From Beroe forskalii (lineage: Eukaryota; Ctenophora; Nuda; Beroida; Beroidae): 64,000 nt of DNA. The notes under the pieces were generated by a model, which did not search any database, was not told where the DNA came from, and worked only from the letters and a program-made list of their open reading frames with translations. The stretch lies in contig WFMF01000256.1 in the NCBI GenBank assembly GCA_011033025.1, positions 62,001 through 126,000 of the forward strand, given 5' to 3'. Below, in pieces: positions 46,801 to 58,113 of this stretch (its first letter is position 1; each line of letters begins with the position of its first letter). A program made the translations under genes and the position numbers.

Positions 46801-49800
46801 CAGTTGCAGTATTGACACGGTAATAAGGTGAAAAATTCGAGTTTCTGAAATATCATGTTAACCACATGCCGCTTCCGCTACAAGATCAAGTTTACGTTTA
46901 TTGTATTCAGAGAAATCAGATCAAATTCATGTCAAAAATCCTTAAAATGTGAAAGTAAGCAGTAGATAGAAAATGGATCAGCGTAGGATTTACAAAATAT
47001 GATGGAATCACTATATATCAACGCCCTGTTCATTATCCCAAGTTAACCAAGTTACCAGGCTGAAGAAAAAAGTGTTAAAATCCTCGGTAATCATCCTATA
47101 AATGGGCAGGGAGACAGAAAGACATTATCAACGTATTCGCTCGCTTTATAATCTCATGGATCAAAGCAGGGCCATAAGATACAATGTGACAATCGATTGT
47201 CAGCAATAGTGGGGGGCAGCACAAATATATAGAAGGTAAGTTGTCAAACGCTGATATTATAACGTCTGAACTCCCAATATTATCAGCAACCTCATGTCAA
47301 AATGCATAGAGGTCAAAATGCATAGAGGTCAGAATGCACTGATAGTCAAAATGATGGTCAAAGACAAAATGCACATGATCGAAAGCACCATTAGCCAGAG
47401 ATACCATAATAATTTCACAACGAAACATCAAATTCATGTGTCCACATCATGATGATAAACGATGAAACGATCAATCTATGATAGAATAGTTAACCGATAA
47501 AGAGCAGTAAGAGTCCACACCCACAGTGGTTATATGACAAGGATAAAGGAGTAATAATAAAGTAATAATAACCAATTGCTGGAATGGAGGGGGGTCAACT
47601 GGTCACTATTCCCACCCTCCTCCAATCACCATCCACCTGCCACTCCTCCTCTGTTAATGATACTCTAATACAGCCCGTCAGTAGTGAGTGTATCATTCGA
47701 TGCCGTGCACGCCACCAATAACCATTGTAAACACGACTAACAAACACACACACACACACAAACACACACTCACGAAGGCACAACACAAACAAACGCACAA
47801 CCATTAGGACAAGCACACGAACGTCTCGATCAATGATCAGAATATACAAATTCTTGACACACAGTTAGGTGTGAGCCGTGAGGAAACCATTATAATTACT
47901 CATTTTATATTTATTTTTAGGGAGTTGAAAAGAAAAAAGGAATTGAAGAACAGGTTAAAATAGCAATATAGAAGTTTGGGCTTAGTAGTAAGTCACTTGT
48001 CAAATTAAGTTCTAAATGGCCAATACGCACGATAATTTACAAATTGACTTTGTAGGAGCCAACTAAACTTATCGATAAGGTTCGATTAGGCACGGAACAC
48101 GGATACAAACTCGTAAATGCCCCCTCACAAACCAAATAAGGGTTTGAAAATAATTGATTGTTTGAAGCCATGATAATGACGTCAATTTCTCATCAGCCTT
48201 GTGAACGAATTGTACGGGAAGGTTTAGTAATACATAAATTGAAAGTTTATCCGAACTAACGAAGTTTGCATATCTGAGGTGCCACGGAACAATTTGCTTT
48301 TGAGGTCTAATATTAACCCCATTAACGTTTAATGCGATTGTACTGACATTACATGTACTCTCTCTTCTTCTGTGCTGACAGAGTTCTGACAACACGTTGA
48401 CGGACTGTACTTTACATATATCAGGAGTCAAAGTACTACAATTCAGTACTTTGTGAGGAGGTTTTGCGGGCTGAGTTACGCCCAGTGAAAGTACCGAAGT
48501 AGGTACCGACTACAAGTAGAAACTGGTAAGATTCGCGCCAGGCACACTGCACAGTGGCCGGGTTGGGACTCTTCGACCGCCTTGGGTAAAGGGCTCGGAG
48601 TTAGGTTTCTAATGAGTGTGGCAAAAAAACGTGATGTACTCTATTACTGTGCATACAGTACAAAGTACGATTAGACAATAAAACATACAATAAGATAAAA
48701 CATACAATAATATATACAATGTGCATCTGAGACAAAATCGACCTACAAATACACCGGGCTGCAAGGAAGGAAAGCAAATGAACCAAACAACTCGGCAGCG
48801 TTAAATGACACACGCAATCAGCATACTGCCCCTGAATAATTCAATAAAGCGATATACAAAGTGGATTATGTAGCTGGAAATACGGGGGATATGATAATCA
48901 GTGAAAACACGCACTGAATAATGCGATCAAAAGCATTGCGAATGTAAGGTATTTATGTAAGTTATTTTTCGCTCCGTTGGCCGTTATCACACAAGTATTC
49001 TATTCTTGTCTCCCAGTACAGTCCCTAGAAATTACCAAATTACCATAACCTAGCAAGATCACAAAGAAAGGCCTGAGGGGAATTGATCATTGATCTGATT
49101 GTCAAAAATAAATTATGTCCTAGGCTCGCCATAATTCTGGAATTTGGCGACACTACAAGTATTTGGAATGGATCAAACTTTTGAGATTCCGAAGCAAATG
49201 TAAGGTAAATTTAAGGCATTTCTACTATTTCTCATTAACTTTTTCACTTAATCATGTTTCCTCTGGAATTTGGTAGCTTAATGCCAACATTTAACAATCC
49301 TACACGCATTGGACTCAGGGCTAACGCAAGTGCAGTGGTAAGAGAGTAAACGCAGCATGGAAGTTGGGCTGATCTAAATCTAGTCGGTGTTAAAACGTCG
49401 AAGTGGAGGTGAAAACAAGCTGTTAAACTCAGATTTTGATGTTTAAAGCGATGAAAACAGCTGCAGAGACCGGCAGAGCTGACGACAAAACAAGAAAATA
49501 AAGAATATCCAACGCTAGCGTATTTATATATCATTATATATCATTGAACGCGGAGGAGGACAAAAATAGCGCGGGATAAGGTTTTCTATTCGATAAAACA
49601 CTTCAATTAGCTATTAAAAGAAAAGACAAGTCTATACTTGAGGAATATACGGAAATCGGCGCCTCTAAACCTCCAGTGAGATAAGAAGCTCAAATAATAA
49701 TATATCCCTCTTATTTGAGAATGAAGGCTCACGTCGCCACGTGGCCTCGAGCGAGATATAATTAAGATACGAAACACATTTACAAGTTCACATTAAACGA

Positions 49801-49935
49801 TCTCATTAAGGCAAAATCAGAGATCTCAGAGCAAAATCAGAGATCGCGCTTGCGACAAAATTAACGAAATATATCATGATTAATGATCCTCAGTATGAGG
49901 TCAAGCATATAAGGAAGTGTTGAGAAAGTACTCAC
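40803..49935 (-). other. Long CNK intron
   Basis: About 9.1 kb without a supported exon on either strand. Seen: three copies of a 21-bp repeat CACTTGAAATCGCTCAGAAC at 45006-45078, a two-copy ACCCCCATTAACCACCC-like repeat at 45415-45480, and a CA-rich tract at 47740-47770. Confidence 0.45.
45006..45078. repeat. 21-bp tandem repeat, three copies
   Basis: CACTTGAAATCGCTCAGAAC plus T, repeated in perfect register. Intronic, with no splice site near. Confidence 0.85.
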
Positions 49936-49995
49936 GTTCGGTAGGATCCGCTTCACGATGTAGAGTCCACTCGACGTTTCACGGAAGGAGAAACC
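49936..49995 (-). CDS. cnk: CNK homologue, PDZ carboxylate-loop exon
   Basis: 60 nt between ATTTCTAG and GTGAGT encode GFSFRETSSGLYIVKRILPN, phase 0 at both ends. With the preceding ...DTGW this forms G-W-G-F-S-F, the ligand-binding loop and strand beta-2 of a PDZ domain, followed by beta-3 (LYIVKRILPN). It continues directly into TPADKSGRIKSGDEV. Confidence 0.92.
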
Positions 49996-51370
49996 CTAGA
50001 AATGAGTGAGAGCGTCAGAACAGCCCGGTTATACGTATACTGTATACTAAAAAAGGCAATACGTTCAAAGACATGCTACTGACTCGCGAGTATGTCAGCT
50101 AATAGAAAGTTTGGATGACGTCACTACTAGAAGTTTTCAGGGGGAATTGATGACGTTACCAAGCCTCCATTCAGAGCATGGCATATCATGAGTGTCATTA
50201 AGTAATGATGTGGTAATGTTGGAAACACAACCATGTGTCGGGCCACTGAAAGTCACACAGGACAATACATTCTCGCGGACAGAACCAAAATATTACATTT
50301 TATATTGGACTTCATATACGCTGGTATTATATATGGGTAATGAAACATTTGAGGTATGGTATCTATATTTGCAAGGTAATATGGTTGATTTGAGGTCGGT
50401 TACCATAGTAATTAATTGGATTTCAGTATTATGGGACATGGTTTGATGTGCGTTAGAGTGGTAGTCCTGTATTTATCAATTGGATACTACTTTAGATTCT
50501 TGAGATGATAGAGCCTTGAGCTATCACGTTTATTCGAGGAAAACCTAAAAAGTACCGTTTTGTGAACACTTTAAATTCCAATTTTCATTATTTCGCTGGT
50601 TCAAAAGTGAATATTGTTTTTGGCATATGCATGTTATACGCAACAAACCATGACATAAAATCATATGGTAAGTTGAAATTCAAATCATAATATGCTCTGT
50701 CGAACTATTTAATTTTCTTGTAAATTAACTTCCTTTCCTGGAAACTCTGGAAGGCTCGGAAGTTTAATTTCTACCCATAATTTCAAGGAGGAAACATACC
50801 AGCTACCATTCATTATGACAGCTGTTAAAATTATAAATAACTTAATTAGTTCCACAAAATTTCAAAATAGTCTGATAGTGGCAGGACGGGAAAATTTAAG
50901 AATAAACAAAAAATCTTGTGGAACGCAGTAATTTGGTTGAGTATATATAATAAAGGGAGCAAAGTATAGACTGTAAGAACGCAGCATTTAATTATATCGA
51001 ACAAAAACCATTCTCGCATGACGTCAATGAATGACGTTCACAATCACGGGGATCGTAGAATTTATTTAATCTTTTCAAAGCAAATTGATCCATTTTGTGC
51101 AGTAATCCAGTAGATTAATTAAACATGTTTTCTTGTTCATGCAGTGTCAGAGAACTGTAGTCTGACGTACTGGTGTCAGGCAACCAAGTCTAATGTTAGG
51201 TCCTTCGTGAAGCCTTGGGTAAGAATTGAGGGAACCACTACTTGATGATTTCACGTTGATTCCATGATCGGCAGTGCCGTAGCAGTTTCCAACTTTATAC
51301 ACTTATATTAACCTGATTTATGTTCCTAAGCGGTCCAAATAATTTCCACCACGGGAGGAGGAGTGGAGAA
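49996..51370 (-). other. CNK intron, no feature recognised
   Basis: AT-rich. A plus-strand open frame at 50192-50446 has no recognisable motif and is not supported. Confidence 0.4.
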
Positions 51371-51378
51371 GGTTCAAA

Positions 51379-51810
51379 GGGAGTGTCTTTGCGGGTTGGG
51401 AGTGTCTTTGCGGGTGGGGAGTGTCTTTGCAGGAGGGGAGTGTCTTTGCGGGTGGGGAGTGTCTTTGCGGGTGGGGAGTGTCTTTGCGGGTTGGGAGTGT
51501 CTTTGCAGGTGGGGAGAGTCTTTGCGGGTGGGGAGTGTCTTTGCGGGTGGGGAGTGTCTTTGCGGGTTAGCAGTGTCTTTGCGGGTGGGGAGAGTCTTTG
51601 CGGGTGGGGAGTGTCTTTGCGGGTGGGGAGTGTCTTTGCGGGTTAGCAGTGTCTTTGCTGGTGGGGAGTGTCTTTGCGGGTGGGGAGTGTCTTTGCGGGT
51701 TGGGAGTGTCTTTGCTGGTGGGGAGTGTCTTTGCGGGTGGGGAGTGTCTTTGCGGGTTGGGAGTGTCTTTGCTGGTGGGGAGTGTCTTTGCGGGTTGGGA
51801 GTGTCTTTGT
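51379..51810. repeat. 19-bp minisatellite
   Basis: About 22 copies of GGGAGTGTCTTTGCGGGTG with variants (GGGTT, GCTGG, GTTAGCA). Both strands stay open, giving false GECLCG/VSLRV repeats. On the minus strand the unit encodes TKTLPTRKDTP-like text. Confidence 0.93.
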
Positions 51811-52448
51811 GATGATGGGTTGGTTTGATGGGTTGAGGATGTCCTCTGCCGGCCAGGCTGCTACACCTGACCTTTTAGCAGATGAGGCTGTAGAGGTCCC
51901 AATGACAGAGCTTGTGATCAGAGACAACTGATGGACATAGTTGGCAGAGAGATTACAACTGTCCAAGATCAACCGTCAACCAAATGGGACAGATAATGGG
52001 GAGAACTACCAAATAAGAGGACGAGGCCCGACTAGGATGTCTAGCTAAAGTCACACGTCAAGGACACGTATACCGGTATCCTTCCTTACCCAAGGGCTGA
52101 GCTGATGAGGGGCTGAGGGAGTTATGGTAACTGGACTGGTTAAAAGACTGGTTAATGGAGAATGGACTGGTCAATGGAGAATGGGCATTGGGCAGGCATG
52201 GCATGCGTTCAACGCTGGCTAAGGTTCATGCTTTACCTGTGCAGAGGATGGGAGGAACAGAAGTTCACAGTGGCTCAGCGGACATGGTAAATATTAATGC
52301 CCCAAAACAGAAAACCTTGAGACAGGGAGCTCGTTCAAGAAGAAATACCCCATAAGTCCCTGTCCAAAGATTCACCGTTTATCCCGATAAAGTGACTGCA
52401 TCGCATCTGTGACAGTTCGTACGTTTTGGTGAGTTTGACTGGGCGTGC

Positions 52449-53105
52449 TCAGGACATCTGCGTCATGCGCGTCTCCTTCCAGCTCAGCAATGAGTTGTTG
52501 TTCATAGCTGTGTACCCCGGAACAGGTGGCGTGTCCGGGAACTGCTCAAGGAACCTGCCCAAACCGATCTTGAAGCTTTCAAGTGAAATCAGTTGTGAGA
52601 CGTCATGCGGCAAGATATTCCAAAGCTGAGCTGCTTTAACACCAAAAGAACTGTCATAGTCACTACGAACAGAAAGCTGGGCTTTGGTGTTTAACTGTGA
52701 AATGAGTGCCTTGATCCCAAGCCGAGGATGGTGCTTAAACTGCATTTCAAGGTCATTAGGGGCATGCCCGTTAATGATTTTCCAAACTTGGATGATGCAG
52801 TATCTTTCTCTTCGGCGTTGCAGTGACATTATTTTTAGTTTCTTGAGACGATCCCAATAGCTCATATCTCTGAGACCAGCTATCTTTCGGACGAAACATC
52901 GTTGAACGTTTTCTAACTTCTGGATGTCTATGATCTTGCTTGGGTTCCAAACAGGGCAGCAGTATTCTAGTCTTGAGCGCACCATGGACTTGTAAAGTGT
53001 GAGCATGACTACTGACGAACGATCACAGAAGGCACTGAGTACCCAGGATGCCATTTTTCGAGCTGCTTGAGAAGTCTGTTCAATATCTGTTCTTTCCTGA
53101 TTTTA
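52449..53105 (-). pseudogene. LINE reverse transcriptase C-terminal fragment
   Basis: The minus-strand frame reads DIEQTSQAARKMASWVLSAF, then LTLYKSMVRSRLEYCCPVWN, LENVQRCFVRKIAG, RRRERYCIIQVWKIINGHAP and SFKIGLGRFLEQFPDTPP. This is the thumb and C-terminal part of a CR1/Jockey-like RT (LYKSLVRPHLEYCCPVWNP is a hallmark). All catalytic motifs are missing through 5' truncation at about 53105, where a stop appears. It is a different family from the LINE at 15.4 kb. No poly-A tail was recognised. Confidence 0.88.
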
Positions 53106-55178
53106 CTCTGGTTTCCTTCTGAATGTGGTTAGGGATGGTTTTGAAACATAACCTATGGCTAGTGGCACCCACTTCGACATTGAAAAACGATAAAGGAGCA
53201 AAAACCGATAAGGGAGCAAAAGCTTCCATGATTGAATTGGTAATTTAATTGAAGCACGTGTGTGCGCGCGCGACAAACGCGCAATTTTTTTTGCGCCAAA
53301 CAGTATTTGTTCGTTGAAATGTCATCGCGGATTACGCATACGACGGAAATTTATCGAATTTTCGGCCATTTACTCTATAAAAACATAGAAAACACTAGCC
53401 AGATCACAAAACAAACATCGCTTCTTCCCCAAAACAAATTGATTCATTTCACCTGCATCTCTGTATATTTCATATTTCTTATTGAGGCAAATGATAGCGC
53501 CGACTGGGGGTTTTCAATCAATCGAATTCTGCACTTTAAAGTCGTCCAGTAAAAGGTTCAGGAAGGTTCACTTTTTAGAAGCAGCTGATATAGTTCTGTG
53601 ACAGTGCAAGTATCTATGACACAGCTAACTCCATCAGACTTCATTGTTCATATCAGTAGGTCTACCATGAGATTTTCTGCAGAATATCGCAGAGAGAAAC
53701 CCACTCTTTAACAACGGATATATACAATTTCTACCATTCGATGCTTGCTTATTTATGCATATCATTTCTGCAACAGAGCATATTCCTTTTTAAATTCCCC
53801 TATTCGCTGCGATAGCTCTAAATAGCAGTTTCTCCAATAGCAGTTAACACAGGCTTTAGTTTGCTATACTGACAACACTCGATAACAACAGAAGATGACG
53901 AACTCACTGTATGAAGTTTTGCTGTACTGGTGATGTGAAAGAGATGACGTGTGCACTTCATTGTGTTGTATTCAAAAGCATTTCGTCATTATACAGTAAT
54001 TGAAAAAAGCGTTAATAAGTAAACGCGAAATTTTACGATAATTTTTGATGGTTCAGGGAAAATGTCGTTCACAAAACCAGGGATAAAAACTGTCACCAGC
54101 TGTCGTGTATAAAGTAATATTAAATTAGAATATTATTACATTTGTATACCTGCTGCTACAACGTAATGTTTATTCATTAATAACAGACCAGATATTACTA
54201 AGGGCAAGGTGTTTCATAATAGGTCATTATGGTAATTCCCTTTGGCAATCTTCCCACACAGCATAATATCACAGCATAAAAACAATGCTGTTAATGAGAT
54301 GATGGTGAGGAGATTGAGGTTGTGGATAAGCTTCTAACTTTCTTACTAAGGCATATTCCAACTTTTGCTTTTGAGCCAAGGAACAGCCTAGAAAAATTAA
54401 TGGTTTTGCTTTATTCTGTCACGGTCATGATTCAGCAATAGAATAACAGTCTGGAAGATTCTGTAACCTTTTCGACCACACAAACGACATACGAATCTCT
54501 TTTGTCCTACGTACTAAGAAGCTTGAGGTATTGTCTGCGATGGGGTATTGTTTGATTACAGTGTATAACGCATAAAGCACAATGCCAAGCTATTGTTAGC
54601 TTTCATTCTATTATTGTTAGCTTTCATTCTATTGTTTTTAAGGCTCAGGTATTACGTCAGTACATATTATCATATTGTGTATCATGCAAATCTTAGGTTA
54701 TTTTAGGTAAATCTTAAGATGTCATGAGGGCGCATAAGCAGAACATTTGCTTTTGAGACGGTACATGGGAAGTGTTATTGTAGTCTACTCTTCTTGTAGA
54801 TTTAATAAAAGGGTGACGTCAAATAATAAACAAATCTACTGCCGGCTGTTTCTTAGAGTATAAACAATGCATAGCTTTGAAATAGCAGCCTTTCTTGTGA
54901 AGGACAATACAAGTAAATGTAAGTTTATACTGATTAATAATAGCTTACTTAAATTAAATTGCATAATAAACGTCAGCTTACTTAACCATTGTAAACTTTT
55001 TAACCTTTTTTAACCTCTTTTAAAATTACTGTAATGAAATGGTAATTTATTCTGCATTTAACCATTTCATTGCACACCAAATGATAACAATAAACTCATG
55101 AAATAATTGTAATAAGAACTTTACTTTAGTAATCTGTATTTAATCTAGAATATTCTTTTAAATCTAGAATATTCTTAC
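53106..55178 (-). other. CNK intron, no feature recognised
   Basis: AT-rich, no exon supported on either strand. Confidence 0.4.
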
Positions 55179-55292
55179 CCAGCCTGTGTCCCCGTCAGGA
55201 TGGAGCGTAATCCTCTCAAAAGTAGGGCAGCCCCTGTCTCCCATCACACTCTGTTCTACCATGTATCTAGTGTTGTCACACAGCGAGGACAG
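55179..55292 (-). CDS. cnk: CNK homologue, CRIC end / PDZ start exon
   Basis: 114 nt between CCTCCTCATTCAG and GTAAGA, phase 0 at both ends, encode LSSLCDNTRYMVEQSVMGD, then RGCPTFERITLHPDGDTGW. LSSLCDN resembles the CRIC end of CNK2 (LSGVCDH), and TFERITLHP is the first PDZ strand. Joined to the next exon the carboxylate loop GWGFSF forms. The plus-strand open frame over the same DNA is a shadow. Just after the donor a 19-bp piece (AAGAATATTCTAGATT) is duplicated. Confidence 0.85.
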
Positions 55293-55669
55293 CTGAATGA
55301 GGAGGGGTTAGAATGGGCAGAGGACTTAGATGAAACTATGGGCATTGCAGCAACAGGGCCGATACTAACTAAAATGTTTTTTATTCTCTCTAAAGGACGG
55401 CAACCCCACGTTTCCACACCAACGTGCGTCGCACTGCTGATGATCTATGGAGATGACACCCCTCCTTGCGGTGTCAAGGTGCCCCGTGAGGCCAAAGTAA
55501 GGGAACCCTTCCTTAAAATACTCACACAATATTCAGAATATTTTACTATACATTATATTCATTATATAACACTATTAGGAGTAGACATAACATATATATG
55601 ATATTATACCCCTCCCAAGCTTGTTTTAGCGACCGTGTAAGTTTGGTTATACGGTCTCCACTAAATTAC

Positions 55670-56380
55670 AGTGCAAAAAAGGTTAAAATGAAATTTGATT
55701 TTATGAAGGAGCACTCAAAAATCTACTTAAGCGTTGAATCCACGAGGGTCGACCCGAGTAGGAAGAAATACTGTAGTTTGGTCAGATAATAGTAGGCCCC
55801 AGCTGTTTCCGGTCGGGGTATAATCCGGTTCCATGATCTCAGCTGTGACCGTATACCTTCGATAATGAACTCGGCACGCCTCGTCCATTATCCAACTTAC
55901 ACAGTCTCGGCTGTCGCCTCGACCATGTAAGTTGCGGTATACGGTCACCACTTCGACATGTAACCGCTTATTAGCTAAGCATATATATTAATGTACAATG
56001 CAGGTCACCACTCACCAGCGCAAAAAGTAGGTAGGAGTGTGTAGCGGTGGGAATTAGCGTGGTAGATTAGTAAATTTACATACGCTCATTGGACCGCCAT
56101 TAGCCCATGGGATTGTCAAGTTTTATTGCTACAGGTGTGTACATTGTACATTATTACCCTCCCGTGGCTCAAACTCCAGTGTGATAATTATCGATATATC
56201 ACTCCTTTATAGGACTACTGAACATTGGCGGAATAATAGAGCAGAATATCGTTAAATAAATTGTTGATTTTATGAAGGAGCACTCGAAAATCTATAAAAA
56301 CGTTGAATTCAGACGAGGTCGTCAGACCCGAGTGGTAAGAGTATTGTTTTGTCGGGTAATAATACAATTAACAAACTCAT
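55670..56380. repeat. Pair of diverged ~100-bp repeats
   Basis: GATTTTATGAAGGAGCACTC near 55697 and again near 56268, each followed by AAAATCTA, CGTTGAAT, ACGAG, GACCCGAGT and GTCRGRTAATA. Between them are inverted words TGTAAGTTGCGGTATACGG and GTAAGTTTGGTTATACGG and a CTCGGCACGCCTCG-type hairpin. Probably two overlapping copies of one mobile repeat. Confidence 0.6.
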
Positions 56381-56658
56381 GGATCGTGTAATATCGAAAA
56401 TTGTCAAACTCGGCTGACGCCTCGTGTGATAATTTTTGATATAACACTCCCATTCGTTTGTTAATCGTACAATATATTATATAGTCTTATGTCACGAGGT
56501 AGATTGAATTGGAGTAGTTTGTGTTTTATGAGCGAAATAATGGCAGTGGCATTTCTATTCCTACTTTGCACGCCACTCGCCAGTGATGACTCGACACGAT
56601 TTGGAGTGAGAAAGGCATATATTTGATATGCTATAAAAAAGGAAGAAGCAATACTCAC

Positions 56659-56712
56659 TGAGGCTTGTAGACACGTAGCGAAGCAGCTGTTCCTAGTGTT
56701 GAATGGCAACTC
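56659..56712 (-). CDS. Possible CNK CRIC exon
   Basis: 54 nt between CTGTTTTCAG and GTGAGT, phase 0 both ends, read ELPFNTRNSCFATCLQAS. Alignment with the CNK CRIC region (PF...TRN...LCLE) is loose. Splice sites, phase, strand and position all fit, but an exon between it and 55292 seems to be missing. Confidence 0.5.
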
Positions 56713-58080
56713 CTGAAAACAGAAAATTTGGGAATCGGGTTATATTCAAAATTAGGGCATATTTACGCATTTCAGAAAAATGTATTAATATTTAATTACA
56801 AGATTTCAGTATGATAAATAAGGCAGTCGATTGAAAATTTTAATCTTCAAAGTTTGGTCTGTCTGTTGAAATTTTGTTACTATTTAGAACGCCATTAAGT
56901 ATGTAAATCGTGCAATAAGACAGATTTGTTACATTTTAATTGTCAAATCTGAAGAATCCTTTACACTCTCAGAGATCTTATTGTGACAGAAAGCAATACA
57001 TGTCGCTACAATGCCAGTAGCTCTCTCTCGCGCTGAGAGCTCATTGTTAATGACAAGCAATGAAAAGAACACCATTATACGAGCCTGCAGTAGCCCACTT
57101 TGACTGTCAAGCACACACCTGAGTGTCACTGTCACACAAACTACTACAACTACAATAGTGTGACACGTTGTTACAAAGAGCTATTGTTGTACATCTTGTA
57201 AATCTTAATAGCAGTGGAACCACGCAGACTACGTGCTCGAGCCCATTACCTCGAGGGCTAGCACTCTTCCAATAGGATGGATTGCACGAGTCGTCTGTGA
57301 AGACAGCAGCGTTTAAAGACAGAGAGATATTAATTTATCATTATTATGTGAATTAGACCCAATCCAGACTCTGATTTTATAATGTATGGACCAGTCTACC
57401 AACAAAATGAAAAGACAAATCTCCCTCCCCAATTCCCTTCTAATTAGTAATTTTGTAAAAGATCACCAAATGAGAAGACTGCGGGCAGCAGACACACCAT
57501 TTTGTACTAAAATACCATGTAGAGCTCTGATGGAAATCCCATTAACCATCCGCCCAAAGAGTCTTTGAGTCACTTTGAGATGTTTACTATATTATATATC
57601 CAGTGTAATATTATATGAAATACATGAGTTGTACAGGACAAAGTCTCCTCAAATTAATGCAGTCCACTGAGAAATACAATATCCACTATGTATGTCTGGT
57701 TGTATGTTTGTATGTATGTATGCATGTATGTATATTCCAGTATTCCACGCATGCAATCTCCAGATTAAAGAACTCAGGGCCTTGCATTATCCTGCCACGA
57801 AAACACTCGATATTAGGATGGAACAACAGGCGGCTTGCTTGCACAACGCCCCATTCTAAACCATGATAATGACGTCGTCTGAAGCACCTATTGGTGGACG
57901 ACCTCTAACCTATCATGCTCCTGCAAAGACACATGCTGGCGTGGAGGGGGGGCCACTTTCATGGCATAGTGGGGAATACCCAGAAAAAATGTGATTAATT
58001 AAATCACTATATAACTAAATTTGGGAAAACCACTTCAACTCATTAAAGCACTGGGTTTTTTAAAATTATTCCACGACACA
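56713..58080. other. No gene recognised
   Basis: No exon supported. A plus-strand open frame at 57386-57568 lacks motifs; a TATG-rich tract lies near 57700-57730. Confidence 0.4.
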
Positions 58081-58113
58081 CAACCCATTGTTTGTTTGTG
58101 AAAAAAAAAACAG

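Larger units (their letters stand above)
22811..56712 (-). other. cnk: CNK (connector enhancer of KSR) homologue locus
   Basis: This entry describes the gene; its exons are listed one by one. In order along the minus strand they encode a CRIC-like end, a PDZ domain split over four exons, a proline-rich linker, basic and Ser/Thr-rich linkers, and a PH domain. SAM-CRIC-PDZ-PH order is diagnostic of CNK scaffolds, which join Raf, KSR and Ras-pathway regulators at the membrane. CEGWLMK at the start of the PH domain, preceded by SCK, is very close to the same place in vertebrate CNKSR2. SAM exons were not seen. Introns of 5-9 kb carry most of the repeats. Splice phases agree at all but one junction. 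Confidence 0.85.

Noticed and set aside
51320-51972. Open frames of GECLCG/VSLRV repeats
   Set aside because: They follow from the 19-bp minisatellite; no start context, domain or splice pattern.
55200-55601. Plus-strand open frame MERNPLKSRAAPV...
   Set aside because: It runs antisense over the CNK exon at 55179-55292. A plus-strand exon-like piece at about 55394-55496 (CTCTCTAAAG to GTAAGG) has fair splice sites but no recognised protein, so it was not called.
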